Assembly: GCF_001401755.1 (NCBI RefSeq)
Contig: NZ_KQ474106.1
Span: 155,988 to 219,987, forward strand
Reading direction: 5' to 3'
Source: Aquimarina longa SW024
GTDB taxonomy: Bacteria; Bacteroidota; Bacteroidia; Flavobacteriales; Flavobacteriaceae
DNA length: 64,000 nt
The position numbers were made by a program, and so were the translations under genes. How positions within the stretch are numbered: position 1 is the stretch's first letter; the number at the start of each line of letters is the position of its first letter. The notes beneath the pieces were generated by a model, which searched no databases, was not told the DNA's origin, and saw only the letters and a program-made list of their open reading frames with translations. Shown here one piece after another: positions 53,850-62,270 of the stretch.

Positions 53850-55271
53850 TCAAGATGATACAGCCAAAATCTGTTGTTTTTTCAATTCCTTTTTAGTTAA
53901 ATCTCGTGTCAACCACCCCCCTCTACCAGCAGTAGCAATAGCATAAGGAGTAATCCAAAACAAAGTAAAGGCATAAAAGACGCTGTAAGGATATGCCCAA
54001 AATGCCTCTGATACACTATGCTTTTTTGCATAAAACAAGGCCTGAATACTTGAAAACAACAATATACCCATCAATGTAGAACTAAAAAATAATATCGGAT
54101 ATGTACATATAAAAAACAGCATTAATAGCATCGCAGGGTAAGCTACTATCATCTTTAACCACTGATTTAACAATAACACTCTAGTCCCGATTTTAGACCC
54201 TTCTCTAAAGTTTCTAAAGGCAAATCTACTCATCGCAATATTCTCTCTAACATTACTTCTTTCCCAACGAATAAACATCTTATATAAATTTTTATAACGC
54301 TCTGGCACATCCGTATAAACATATGCATTACGTTGAAAAAACACTTTATAGCCTTGTCTCAAAATCATATTAGTCATAGCTCGATCCTCTCCAATTTTTG
54401 ACACTTGCCCCATAAAAGTTTGATTAATCCATTCTTCACGACAACTAAAAACAGCCTCTCTACGATAAGCTGATAAAGCACCTGGTGTACACAATACTGA
54501 CCCCAACCTACTTTGTGCAGAACGTATAAATTCAAAACTAAAAGCAAAACTCACATTCAGCATACGAGGAATCAAAGCTTTTTCCCTATTTAAGACACGT
54601 ACATTTCCCGCTACAGCCCCGCATTGCTCATTAACAACAAAAGGGCTTACCATAAGACGCAACGTATCCTTTTTAACTATAGAATCACTATCAACTGTTA
54701 TAAAAACCTCTCCTTTAGCCAAACTAAACCCGCGGTACAATGCATGCCTCTTACCCTTATTCTTAGGCTGTTGATAAATCGAAACACGATCTCCCAGTAT
54801 ATCCTTAGCTTTTTTCATCCACTGCCATGTATCATCTTGGCTTCCATCATCAATAGAGATTAATTGCAACTTTTGCTTCGGATAATCACTTTCAGCTAAA
54901 CTGATTAAAGTTTTACAAACTAATTCTCCCTCATTGTAAGCAGGTACAATAACCGTACACAAAGGTAATTGCTCATCAGATACAGATTTAATAACCTTAT
55001 ATCGTAAATACAAAACCAATATATATATCATAAAACTAATTTTAATAATAAGTAGAGATACAGACATCACTATCAAGAACACTCCCCAAGCACTACTAGT
55101 TCTTTCTAAGTAAATTTTATCAAAATAAGGTTGAAAAAAATAAAATAATGATACCGAAGCAAACATCAACAGAAATGTTCCTACTAAAATGAAAGATGAT
55201 GATAAATTTGAAATATATTTTTTTATAGATATTGTTGTTCCCGAAGATTCAAAAGATGTAAATCCTTTCAT
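53850..55271 (-). CDS. Processive-type family 2 glycosyltransferase, membrane bound
   Basis: 473 residues. Two membrane segments precede the GT-A domain (about 25-90) and three to four follow it (about 370-455). Catalytic motifs are those of hyaluronan/cellulose/PNAG-type synthases: VIVPAYNEGELV, SIDDGSQDDTW, VDSDS, GEDRAMTN and the (Q/R)xxRW-like IRWERSN. Such enzymes polymerise and export a polysaccharide. No partner polysaccharide genes are adjacent, so the product is unknown. Confidence 0.88.
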   Translation of the reverse strand: MKGFTSFESSGTTISIKKYISNLSSSFILVGTFLLMFASVSLFYFFQPYFDKIYLERTSSAWGVFLIVMSVSLLIIKISFMIYILVLYLRYKVIKSVSDEQLPLCTVIVPAYNEGELVCKTLISLAESDYPKQKLQLISIDDGSQDDTWQWMKKAKDILGDRVSIYQQPKNKGKRHALYRGFSLAKGEVFITVDSDSIVKKDTLRLMVSPFVVNEQCGAVAGNVRVLNREKALIPRMLNVSFAFSFEFIRSAQSRLGSVLCTPGALSAYRREAVFSCREEWINQTFMGQVSKIGEDRAMTNMILRQGYKVFFQRNAYVYTDVPERYKNLYKMFIRWERSNVRENIAMSRFAFRNFREGSKIGTRVLLLNQWLKMIVAYPAMLLMLFFICTYPILFFSSTLMGILLFSSIQALFYAKKHSVSEAFWAYPYSVFYAFTLFWITPYAIATAGRGGWLTRDLTKKELKKQQILAVSS

Positions 55272-55460
55272 AAGTGTTTTTCTAAATTTTATCAGAAGAA
55301 AACAATATTGATGCCATTATAAACAGAACTGAATAACAGAGGTTTAAAACAATTTCCATAATTTTAAAGTGTAGAGGTTTTACACACATGTGGATATTTA
55401 ACTCACAATTACCACAATTGCTTGTTCTTAAAGCCTCTCTAAAGTATCTATTTTAGATAT

Positions 55461-55510
55461 AAATCAGAAACCCCTTGAAAATAGTACTATTTTCAAGGGG
55501 TTTCTGATTT
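55461..55510. terminator. 50-bp perfect palindrome downstream of the tRNA genes
   Basis: Two 25-nt arms pair without a mismatch (centre ATAGTACTAT, outer AAATCAGAAACCCC). It ends 2 nt before the first tRNA-Val. The AAAT flank gives U on the minus strand, so it ends tRNA transcription and can also stop read-through toward the GT2 gene. Confidence 0.75.
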
Positions 55511-55512
55511 TG

Positions 55513-55587
55513 TGGGCGCTAAGGGATTCGAACCCCTGACCCCTTGGGTGTAAACCAAGTGCTCTGAACCAACTGAGCTAAGCGCCC
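55513..55587 (-). tRNA. tRNA-Val (TAC)
   Basis: 75-nt cloverleaf on the minus strand. Acceptor GGGCGCT / AGCGCCC with discriminator A, D arm, anticodon stem CTTGG / CCAAG with loop TTTACAC (anticodon TAC) and T-loop TTCGAAT. CCA is not encoded. Sequence identical to the copy at 55669. Confidence 0.97.
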
Positions 55588-55668
55588 TATATAAGTGAGA
55601 GAGTATTTATAAAATGTATTCACCACTTACATTTCATACAAACTTACATTACAACTAGTAAGTTTTTG

Positions 55669-55743
55669 TGGGCGCTAAGGGATTCGAACCCCTGACCCCT
55701 TGGGTGTAAACCAAGTGCTCTGAACCAACTGAGCTAAGCGCCC
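55669..55743 (-). tRNA. tRNA-Val (TAC), second identical copy
   Basis: Same 75 nt as the copy at 55513. The 81-nt spacer between them differs, so this is a tandem duplication, probably of one transcript. A -7 element lies upstream at 55775. Confidence 0.97.
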
Positions 55744-55774
55744 TAAAAAACAATCCTTATTGTGATTGCGGATG

Positions 55775-55782
55775 CAAATATA
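55775..55782 (-). promoter_or_regulatory. Putative -7 element of the tRNA-Val pair
   Basis: TATATTTG on the minus strand, 31 nt before the 5' end of the upstream tRNA. Confidence 0.5.
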
Positions 55783-55820
55783 ACATAGTTTTATTGTCTA
55801 CCAAAAGTTTTTTACAAAAA

Positions 55821-57038
55821 TCAGAGTATTTCTGCTACCACAAATGTACTACCTCCCACATACACTAAATCTCTATTTGTAGCACACTGTAAAGCAGCAA
55901 CATAAGCCTTCTCTACTGTCACATAACTTTCTCCTCTAAATCCATATGTTTTTGCAATTTTTTGTAATTTTTTTTCATTTAACGCTCTGGATATATCCGG
56001 TTTTGTAAAATAATACGTTGCATTCTTCGGAAAAAGCGGTAAAATCGTTTCCAGTTCTTTATCATTTACTACTCCAAGAACGATATGTAATTGCTCATAT
56101 TCTTCACCTAGTAATTGTTTTACGACTTGTCGTAAACCATCTTCATTATGTGCTGTATCACAAATCACTTTAGGCACATCTTGTAAAATCTGCCACCTAC
56201 CTAACAAATGAGTATTTTTCACAACATTTAACAAACCATCTTTCATGATTTCTTCAGAGATACTCCACCCTTGATTTCTCAATAAATCAATAACTCTTAT
56301 AACTATACGGATATTCTCTCTCTGATAATTACCTTTTAAGTCGGATTCATATACATCTCCTTCAAAATGCTCTGCAAAATATAGCGAACTATGAAATGTA
56401 TCTGCAATGTTTTTAAAAATCACAGCCGTTTCTTCCACATATCTCCCTATAACAACAGGTACGTCTTCTTTAATAATCCCTCCCTTTTCTACTGCTATCT
56501 TTGCTAGAGTATCTCCTAAAAAACGAGTGTGATCTAATCCAATATTAGTAATCACTGAAATTTCTGGAGTAATAATATTTGTAGAATCCAACCTGCCCCC
56601 TAGACCAACTTCTATGATTGCAATATCTACATGAGATTCTGCAAAATATTGAAATGCCATCCCCACAGTCATTTCAAAAAAAGATAAATAATTTGATTCT
56701 AAATAAGATTTATGCTTTGCGATAAAATTGACCACATACTCTTTCGGAATTTCATCCCCATTGATACGAATACGTTCTCTAAAATCTTTTAAATGCGGTG
56801 AGGTATACAATCCTACCTTATATCCTGCCTCTTGCAATATAGATGCTAACATATGGCTTGTAGAACCTTTACCATTTGTTCCAGCAATATGAATACTTTT
56901 AAACTTGATTTCGGGATTCTCTAAATAGTTTGCTAATTGAATAGTGTTATCAAGATTAGCTTTATATGCACTAGCCCCTTGACGTTGATACATTGGTAAT
57001 TGGGCAAACATCCAATTTAGGGTCTCCCTATAATTCAT
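55821..57038 (-). CDS. folC: Bifunctional folylpolyglutamate synthase / dihydrofolate synthase
   Basis: 405 residues. Makes dihydrofolate and adds glutamate tails to folates. The Mur-ligase-type ATP loop IAGTNGKGSTSHML (about 51-64), GLYTSPHLKDFRERIRING, EVGLGGRLDSTN and DTAHNEDGLRQV are intact. It follows tonB by 10 nt and is probably translated from the same transcript as the TonB-ExbBD genes, an arrangement without an obvious functional link. Confidence 0.94.
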   Translation of the reverse strand: MNYRETLNWMFAQLPMYQRQGASAYKANLDNTIQLANYLENPEIKFKSIHIAGTNGKGSTSHMLASILQEAGYKVGLYTSPHLKDFRERIRINGDEIPKEYVVNFIAKHKSYLESNYLSFFEMTVGMAFQYFAESHVDIAIIEVGLGGRLDSTNIITPEISVITNIGLDHTRFLGDTLAKIAVEKGGIIKEDVPVVIGRYVEETAVIFKNIADTFHSSLYFAEHFEGDVYESDLKGNYQRENIRIVIRVIDLLRNQGWSISEEIMKDGLLNVVKNTHLLGRWQILQDVPKVICDTAHNEDGLRQVVKQLLGEEYEQLHIVLGVVNDKELETILPLFPKNATYYFTKPDISRALNEKKLQKIAKTYGFRGESYVTVEKAYVAALQCATNRDLVYVGGSTFVVAEIL

Positions 57039-57048
57039 AATTCTATTA

Positions 57049-57951
57049 TTATTCAGAAAGTTTAAACTGATAAATAATTGTTCCTACTTGTTTTATTGGA
57101 GCTTTAGGATCGCTATTAAATCTAGTAGCCTCAGCAGCCTTCTTTGCTGGCTCCATTAAACATGAAGCATTATTAGTCGTTCCTTTGACTCCTGGTGTAG
57201 CTCTAATAACTTTACCACTTTGATTAACCTCTATCTTCACAACAACAATACCTGTTTCATTGCAATCGGGAATAAGACTCTTCTTATTTAATGCTTTCCT
57301 TCCTCCTAATCGATAATTACCATCTCCATCCAATCCTTTTCCTGTTCCATAATATGATTTAGCATTAAGATCTCCGTCTGGGTTTCCTTTATCACCTGAT
57401 ACACTATCATCTCCTTCTCCCCCTTTGGCTTTACCATCACTTTTAGAGCCATTAGAAAAACTATTGAGAATATCTAGTGTAGACTTATCTGGTTTAGGGT
57501 CCTCCGGTTTCTTTTCGACCTTCTTCTTTACTGGCGTTTTCTTATCTGTTTTTTCTAAAGCTTTCTGATCCGTTGATTTAACTTTCTCTTTAGGCTGTTC
57601 TATTTTTTTCTGAAGTTTCTTTTTAGGCTTCTTATCTATTACTGGAGCATCTTCTGATTCTTGCGTAACCACCTTCTCTATAATCTCAGGAGACGCTTTT
57701 GGGGATTCTGGAACTGATGAAGAAGATTCTAAGGTTGTTTGTTTAGGTGATGACTTAATAGCCTTATTTGGCTGAATTTTACCTGACCCAGTCGCAGTAG
57801 TTCCAAAATTTATAGCAATCCCACTTTCTTCTTCTGGTATTATATAATTTAAACTCAGATAAAATAATAAAAAAATAATCCCTACATGTACTAGCACTGT
57901 AAGCACAAAAGACTTTTTCTTATGTTTCGTATCTAGTTTAATCATTCTCAT
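57049..57951 (-). CDS. TonB-type energy transducer
   Basis: 300 residues. An N-terminal membrane anchor (about 13-34) precedes a long Lys/Pro/Glu-rich periplasmic spacer (about 50-190). A C-terminal TonB-like domain follows (about 215-300; TGIVVVKIEVNQSGKVIRAT). It transmits ion-gradient energy from ExbB/ExbD to outer membrane receptors. Its start overlaps the exbD stop. Repeated Lys-rich blocks make the spacer low in complexity. Which receptor it serves is unknown. Confidence 0.85.
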   Translation of the reverse strand: MRMIKLDTKHKKKSFVLTVLVHVGIIFLLFYLSLNYIIPEEESGIAINFGTTATGSGKIQPNKAIKSSPKQTTLESSSSVPESPKASPEIIEKVVTQESEDAPVIDKKPKKKLQKKIEQPKEKVKSTDQKALEKTDKKTPVKKKVEKKPEDPKPDKSTLDILNSFSNGSKSDGKAKGGEGDDSVSGDKGNPDGDLNAKSYYGTGKGLDGDGNYRLGGRKALNKKSLIPDCNETGIVVVKIEVNQSGKVIRATPGVKGTTNNASCLMEPAKKAAEATRFNSDPKAPIKQVGTIIYQFKLSE

Positions 57952-58340
57952 TCTGGTCTTACTGCCAGTATAACTTTAAATTTATTACGATTTGCTATAT
58001 CCATTACTCCTACTGCTTTTTCTATTGGTACACCTTCTTCTGCTCTAAGAATAATTGTCGGTTCTTGCTTTCCTTTTAATCGAGATAATAATTCTGGTTC
58101 TAACCTACTTTGACTTATACGATCATTATCTATATAATATTGCAATTTATTAGTAATACTAACAGAAATATTTTGAACATTAGAACTTTTCCCCTTTGCT
58201 TTTGGTAATATTAAATCTAAAGCCTCTGGAGTAATTGCTGGTGATGTTAATAAAAAGAAAACTAATAACAGAAATACAATATCTGTCATAGACGACATAC
58301 TAAACTCTGGACTAACTTTATTCCTTCCTCTTAAATTCAT
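57948..58340 (-). CDS. ExbD/TolR-family biopolymer transport protein
   Basis: 130 residues. A single membrane segment (about 17-37) carries the essential Asp of the family (SSMTDIVFLLLVFFL), followed by a periplasmic domain. It lies 1 nt after the exbB-type gene and overlaps the tonB-type gene by 4 nt, so the three form one complex and one operon. Confidence 0.92.
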   Translation of the reverse strand: MNLRGRNKVSPEFSMSSMTDIVFLLLVFFLLTSPAITPEALDLILPKAKGKSSNVQNISVSITNKLQYYIDNDRISQSRLEPELLSRLKGKQEPTIILRAEEGVPIEKAVGVMDIANRNKFKVILAVRPE

Positions 58341-58341
58341 A

Positions 58342-59037
58342 TCAAGCAGGTTCGTTTAACAAGTCTAGGAAATCTACAGTATTAGCTTCCATACTATGAA
58401 TTACCTTATCTGTACGCACTACTAAATGATTGTACCCTATATAAGCTACAATTCCAACTACCAAACCTCCAACAGTTGTTGTCATAGCAGTATAAATACC
58501 CTCAGCAAGAACACCCATATCTGCAGTTCCTGAACTCGAAGCCAAATTGTGAAATGCTAAAATCATACCAATTACTGTTCCTAAAAAACCTATCATAGGG
58601 GCTGCGCCTGCTACAGTAGCAAGAATACTGACATTCTTTTCTAATTTATACACTTCTAATCTACCCGCATTTTCGATTGCTTTATTAATATCTTCTAAAG
58701 AATGACCTATCCTAGAGATTCCTTTCTCTGTTAATCTTGCTATAGGATTATTTGTCTGAGCGCATAAAATTTTTGCAGCTTCAATTTTACCACTTGCTAC
58801 ATTCTCCTTAATCTTCTCCATAAAACCTTCATCATAATTCGAAGCTGCTTTTATAGCAAAAATTCTTTCAAAATAAATGTATACTGCTACAAATAATAAT
58901 ACAAAAAGAATTGATATAATTACAATTGCTCCTGTCCCTCCACTGAGTAACAAGTCCATAATAGATAATGAATTCTCTTCTGGGTCAACATTGGGTGTGT
59001 CTTGTAGTACACTACCAAACATAAATAAATGCGTCAT
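58342..59037 (-). CDS. MotA/TolQ/ExbB-family proton channel
   Basis: 231 residues with three membrane segments (about 30-52, 130-152 and 175-198). The family core GAAPMIGFLGTVIGMI and GIYTAMTTTVGGLVVGIVAYI is intact. It uses the proton gradient together with the ExbD-type protein to drive TonB. First gene of the exbB-exbD-tonB-folC unit. Confidence 0.93.
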   Translation of the reverse strand: MTHLFMFGSVLQDTPNVDPEENSLSIMDLLLSGGTGAIVIISILFVLLFVAVYIYFERIFAIKAASNYDEGFMEKIKENVASGKIEAAKILCAQTNNPIARLTEKGISRIGHSLEDINKAIENAGRLEVYKLEKNVSILATVAGAAPMIGFLGTVIGMILAFHNLASSSGTADMGVLAEGIYTAMTTTVGGLVVGIVAYIGYNHLVVRTDKVIHSMEANTVDFLDLLNEPA

Positions 59038-59104
59038 TCTAATTTTATTAATTTAGTGTTATTATACTAACGTTATTTCTGTAGGTTAAGTATATCACTT
59101 AATC

Positions 59105-60574
59105 TTATAGAAAATATATTACTCCTAGTAAACCAATTCCTCCAAGTACTATTGTATAAGGAAAAGCCATTTTTACCATTCTTGTATATGACAATCCGAT
59201 TAATGGAGCCAAAGAGGATGTTAATAAAAATAAGAACGCTGCCTGACCATTAGGTGTTGCAACACTCGGTAAATTTGTTCCTGTATTAATCGCAATTGCT
59301 AATTTCTCAAACTGATCTCGTGATATTATTCCACTATCAAAAGCTTGCCTAACTTCTCCTATATATACTGTTGCCACAAAAACATTATCACTAATCATTG
59401 ATAAGACTCCATTAGCCACATAAAACATAGAAGGTTGTTGACTAGGATCTAAAGATAATGCCCAATCAATAATTGGTTTAAAAAGATGTTGGTCATGAAT
59501 CATTGCTACGATCACAAAGAAAACCACGATTAATCCTGTAAACGGAAGTGCTTCTTCAAATGCTTTTCCTAACTGATGTTCTTCCGTAATCCCCATAAAA
59601 GCCGTCTGAACGATAATCAATGCTAGCCCTATTAAACCAACTGGTGCTAAATGTAATGCCAATCCTGCTATTAATAATAGTGCTGATATTCCTTGCACGA
59701 TTAAGCCATATTTTGATTTATCAGATCTGTTTGCATCTTCCTCTTCTGTATAATTTTCGATAATTTTTCTAGCAACTTCCGGCAACTTTTCTCCAAAACC
59801 AAATGATTTTGTACTTTCTAAAGCTGCTGTTGTAAGCAATCCTGCTCCTAAAACAGGTATCGAAACTGGTGCCATTTTTAAAAAGAATTCTATAAAATCC
59901 CATCCCATTCGCTCTCCTATCAGTAGGTTTTGTGGCTCTCCAACCAAAGTACATACACCTCCAAGTGCAGTACCGACAACTCCATGCATCACTAAACTTC
60001 TTAAAAAACTCCGAAATTGTTCTAAAGTCTCTCCACTCAGTTCTGTTTTATCCAGCACTCCACTTTCATCATAATCTCCTGATCCAGAATGAATTTTATG
60101 ATACACTCCATAAAACCCTACCGCAACACTAATTAAAACTGCTGTTACCGTTAGTGCATCTAAAAATGCAGAAAGTACTGCCGCTAAAAAAACAAATAAT
60201 AGCGACAACACCATCTTGGATTTTATTTTGGTAAACACTTTACTAAAGATATACATTAGTAAAGGTTTCATAAAATATATTCCTGCTACCATAAAAACCA
60301 GTAGCAAAACTACCTCTAAATTCTGATCAACTTCATGATATGCATTCTTAGAAGTTGTAAGGTTTAATGCTAGAATTTCTATTGCCAATAACCCACCTGA
60401 TTGTAGCGGGTAGCATTTTAGTGCCATGGCTAGCGTAAAAATAAACTCTCCTATAAACAGCCACGCTGTTATTGTTGGTCCTAGAAGGAAATAAGAAAAA
60501 ACATTAAAAATTAAAAATCCGATCATTATGGCTTTGAACCATTTCGGACTACTACCTAAAAAATACTTAAACAT
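59105..60574 (-). CDS. nhaB: Na+/H+ antiporter NhaB
   Basis: 489-residue inner-membrane antiporter that expels sodium, fitting a marine lifestyle. It follows NhaB closely from end to end: FIFTLAMALKCYPL, AFLDALTVTAVLISVAVGFYG, GTALGGVCTLVGEPQNLLIG and SDNVFVATVYI. Near the C-terminus come NTGTNLPSVATPNGQAAFLF and LSYTRMVKMAFPYTIVL. About 12 membrane segments. The length is slightly shorter than the enterobacterial protein. Confidence 0.93.
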   Translation of the reverse strand: MFKYFLGSSPKWFKAIMIGFLIFNVFSYFLLGPTITAWLFIGEFIFTLAMALKCYPLQSGGLLAIEILALNLTTSKNAYHEVDQNLEVVLLLVFMVAGIYFMKPLLMYIFSKVFTKIKSKMVLSLLFVFLAAVLSAFLDALTVTAVLISVAVGFYGVYHKIHSGSGDYDESGVLDKTELSGETLEQFRSFLRSLVMHGVVGTALGGVCTLVGEPQNLLIGERMGWDFIEFFLKMAPVSIPVLGAGLLTTAALESTKSFGFGEKLPEVARKIIENYTEEEDANRSDKSKYGLIVQGISALLLIAGLALHLAPVGLIGLALIIVQTAFMGITEEHQLGKAFEEALPFTGLIVVFFVIVAMIHDQHLFKPIIDWALSLDPSQQPSMFYVANGVLSMISDNVFVATVYIGEVRQAFDSGIISRDQFEKLAIAINTGTNLPSVATPNGQAAFLFLLTSSLAPLIGLSYTRMVKMAFPYTIVLGGIGLLGVIYFL

Positions 60575-60601
60575 AGTTTTACTTGGTTAATACGATTTAT
60601 A

Positions 60602-61828
60602 TTACACTAACTGATTAAGCGCTATCTCAAACGCTGTATTACTTATATTAATTTTTGATTGCTTGCTATTATGTGTATTTTGAATAGCTTTTTTTATGGT
60701 TTCTGAAGTATCCATGAAAATAGCTTCATCTGTCATTTGCACTTTTCTCTCCATAAAATATGCAAAAACTCTTGCCATACCACAATTAGAAATAAAATCT
60801 GGTATCAAACTTACTCGTTCATCAGTATACTCCATTATTGGTCCAAAAAATATTTCACTATCTGCAAAAGGAACATTGGCTCCACAAGAAATAACTTCTA
60901 ATCCAGAGTCAATCATTTTATCAATCTGATCCTTAGTAATTAATCTAGAAGCTGCACATGGAGTAAAGATTTCTGTTTGCAAAGACCATACTTTTTCATT
61001 CATTTCCTCAAAAGGAATAAGCTTTTCGCTGTATAGTTTATTTCCATTTTTGTTTAAAAACAATTCTTTTATTTCTTCAAAAGAAAACCCTTCTTCATTT
61101 ATTAACCCTCCTGCATGATCAATGATTCCTACAACTTTTGCTCCCATTTCAGAAAGATAATATGCTGCTGCAGATCCTACATTTCCAAAACCTTGTACTA
61201 CAGCTCTTTTTCCTTTTACTTCTCCTCCATAGATATCATAATAATGTCGTACTGCTTCTGCAACGCCATATCCTGTAATCATATCTGCTACAGTATATTT
61301 CCTATCAACATCTGGAGAAAACATTGTATTTTCTAATACTTTAATAACTCCTTGGCGTAATTGTCCAATTCTATTTATCTTATCTGCTTCAGTAGGTTGA
61401 AAATGACCATTAAAAACGCCCTCCTGAGGATGCCAAACTCCACATTCCTCAGTTATTGGTATTACTTCATGAATTTCGTCTACATTAAGATCTCCTCCTG
61501 TTCCATAATAACTTTTTAATAATGGTGATACAGCTTTATACCATCTCTTTAGGACTCCTTTTTTACGTGGATCATCAGGATCAAAATTGATACCAGATTT
61601 AGCCCCTCCTATTCCAGGACCTGACACTGTAAACTTTACTTCCATAGTTTTTGCCAAAGAAAGAACTTCATTCATGTCTAGTCCTTTTCGCATTCTAGTT
61701 CCTCCACCTGCAGCACCACCTCTTAGTGAATTTATAACTGTCCATCCTTCTGCTTCAGTTTCTGTATCTTTCCAATTAAAAACTATCTCTGGTATTTTAT
61801 TTTCGTATATATTTAATAACTCTTTCAT
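60602..61828 (-). CDS. Glu/Leu/Phe/Val dehydrogenase family protein
   Basis: 408 residues. NAD(P)-dependent oxidative deamination of an amino acid, linking nitrogen and carbon metabolism. The N-terminal catalytic domain has the lysine-containing GGAKSGINFDPDDPRKKG and GTGGDLNVDEI. The Rossmann domain has VVQGFGNVGSAAAYYL (about 209-224). Substrate choice between Glu and branched-chain amino acids is not clear from sequence. It is preceded by a long structured leader (61829-61975). Confidence 0.88.
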   Translation of the reverse strand: MKELLNIYENKIPEIVFNWKDTETEAEGWTVINSLRGGAAGGGTRMRKGLDMNEVLSLAKTMEVKFTVSGPGIGGAKSGINFDPDDPRKKGVLKRWYKAVSPLLKSYYGTGGDLNVDEIHEVIPITEECGVWHPQEGVFNGHFQPTEADKINRIGQLRQGVIKVLENTMFSPDVDRKYTVADMITGYGVAEAVRHYYDIYGGEVKGKRAVVQGFGNVGSAAAYYLSEMGAKVVGIIDHAGGLINEEGFSFEEIKELFLNKNGNKLYSEKLIPFEEMNEKVWSLQTEIFTPCAASRLITKDQIDKMIDSGLEVISCGANVPFADSEIFFGPIMEYTDERVSLIPDFISNCGMARVFAYFMERKVQMTDEAIFMDTSETIKKAIQNTHNSKQSKINISNTAFEIALNQLV

Positions 61829-61975
61829 TTTTAAAATTTCAATTCATTTAATAATTGCCGTACCTTTTTTTAAGGCGACTTCTATTCATCGTGCTTTTTA
61901 ATCAAAAATAATCCTCCACTACGGAGGTTAGAGCTGTGTCATATTACTAAGATATTTATGATACAATTGTAATTT
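61829..61975 (-). promoter_or_regulatory. Structured leader of the amino acid dehydrogenase gene
   Basis: About 145 nt between the -7 element and the start codon. It contains a micro-ORF MTQL-stop (61928-61942), directly followed by a CCTCC-GTAGT-GGAGG hairpin (61913-61927) with a T-rich tail. A second micro-ORF of 13 codons (61848-61889, MNRSRLKKRYGNY) ends 19 nt before the gene. The layout resembles a translation-coupled leader; no function is shown. Confidence 0.35.
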
Positions 61976-61977
61976 CA

Positions 61978-61985
61978 CAAATATA
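61978..61985 (-). promoter_or_regulatory. Putative -7 element of the amino acid dehydrogenase gene
   Basis: TATATTTG on the minus strand, 149 nt before the start codon. The other candidate region nearer the gene has no match. Confidence 0.45.
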
Positions 61986-62169
61986 AAAAACTAAACATGG
62001 TAAAAGACAAATAAAAATTAAAAATATGAGAACAATAAAAACAACTTATCATACATCAAGAAAACGATACGCACTACGCTTTAAAATAGTAACAAAAGTT
62101 TCTCTACTTTGATCTATAAAATGATCATTCAAAAAATCAAAAAAACAGTAAAACTATCATATTATAGCT

Positions 62170-62177
62170 TATATTTG
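62170..62177 (+). promoter_or_regulatory. Putative -7 element of the acyl-CoA dehydrogenase gene
   Basis: TATATTTG, 93 nt before the ATG at 62271. The short palindrome TTATGC-AC-GCATAA at 62241-62254 lies in the leader. Confidence 0.45.
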
Positions 62178-62270
62178 TAGAATCTATAAAAAAATAGAGG
62201 TTATCCCTGTTTTTTATCATTGAAAAGTACGAATCCCGTGTTATGCACGCATAATAAATTATAAAGAAAT

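Noticed and set aside
55513..55743. Near-identical 75-bp blocks at 55513 and 55669 as a CRISPR-like or attachment-site repeat
   Set aside because: Each block folds as a complete tRNA-Val; only two copies with unrelated spacer.
57400..57800. Lys/Pro-rich repeats in the TonB-type protein as a repeat protein or CRISPR-like array
   Set aside because: They are the usual low-complexity periplasmic spacer of TonB and are not regular at DNA level.
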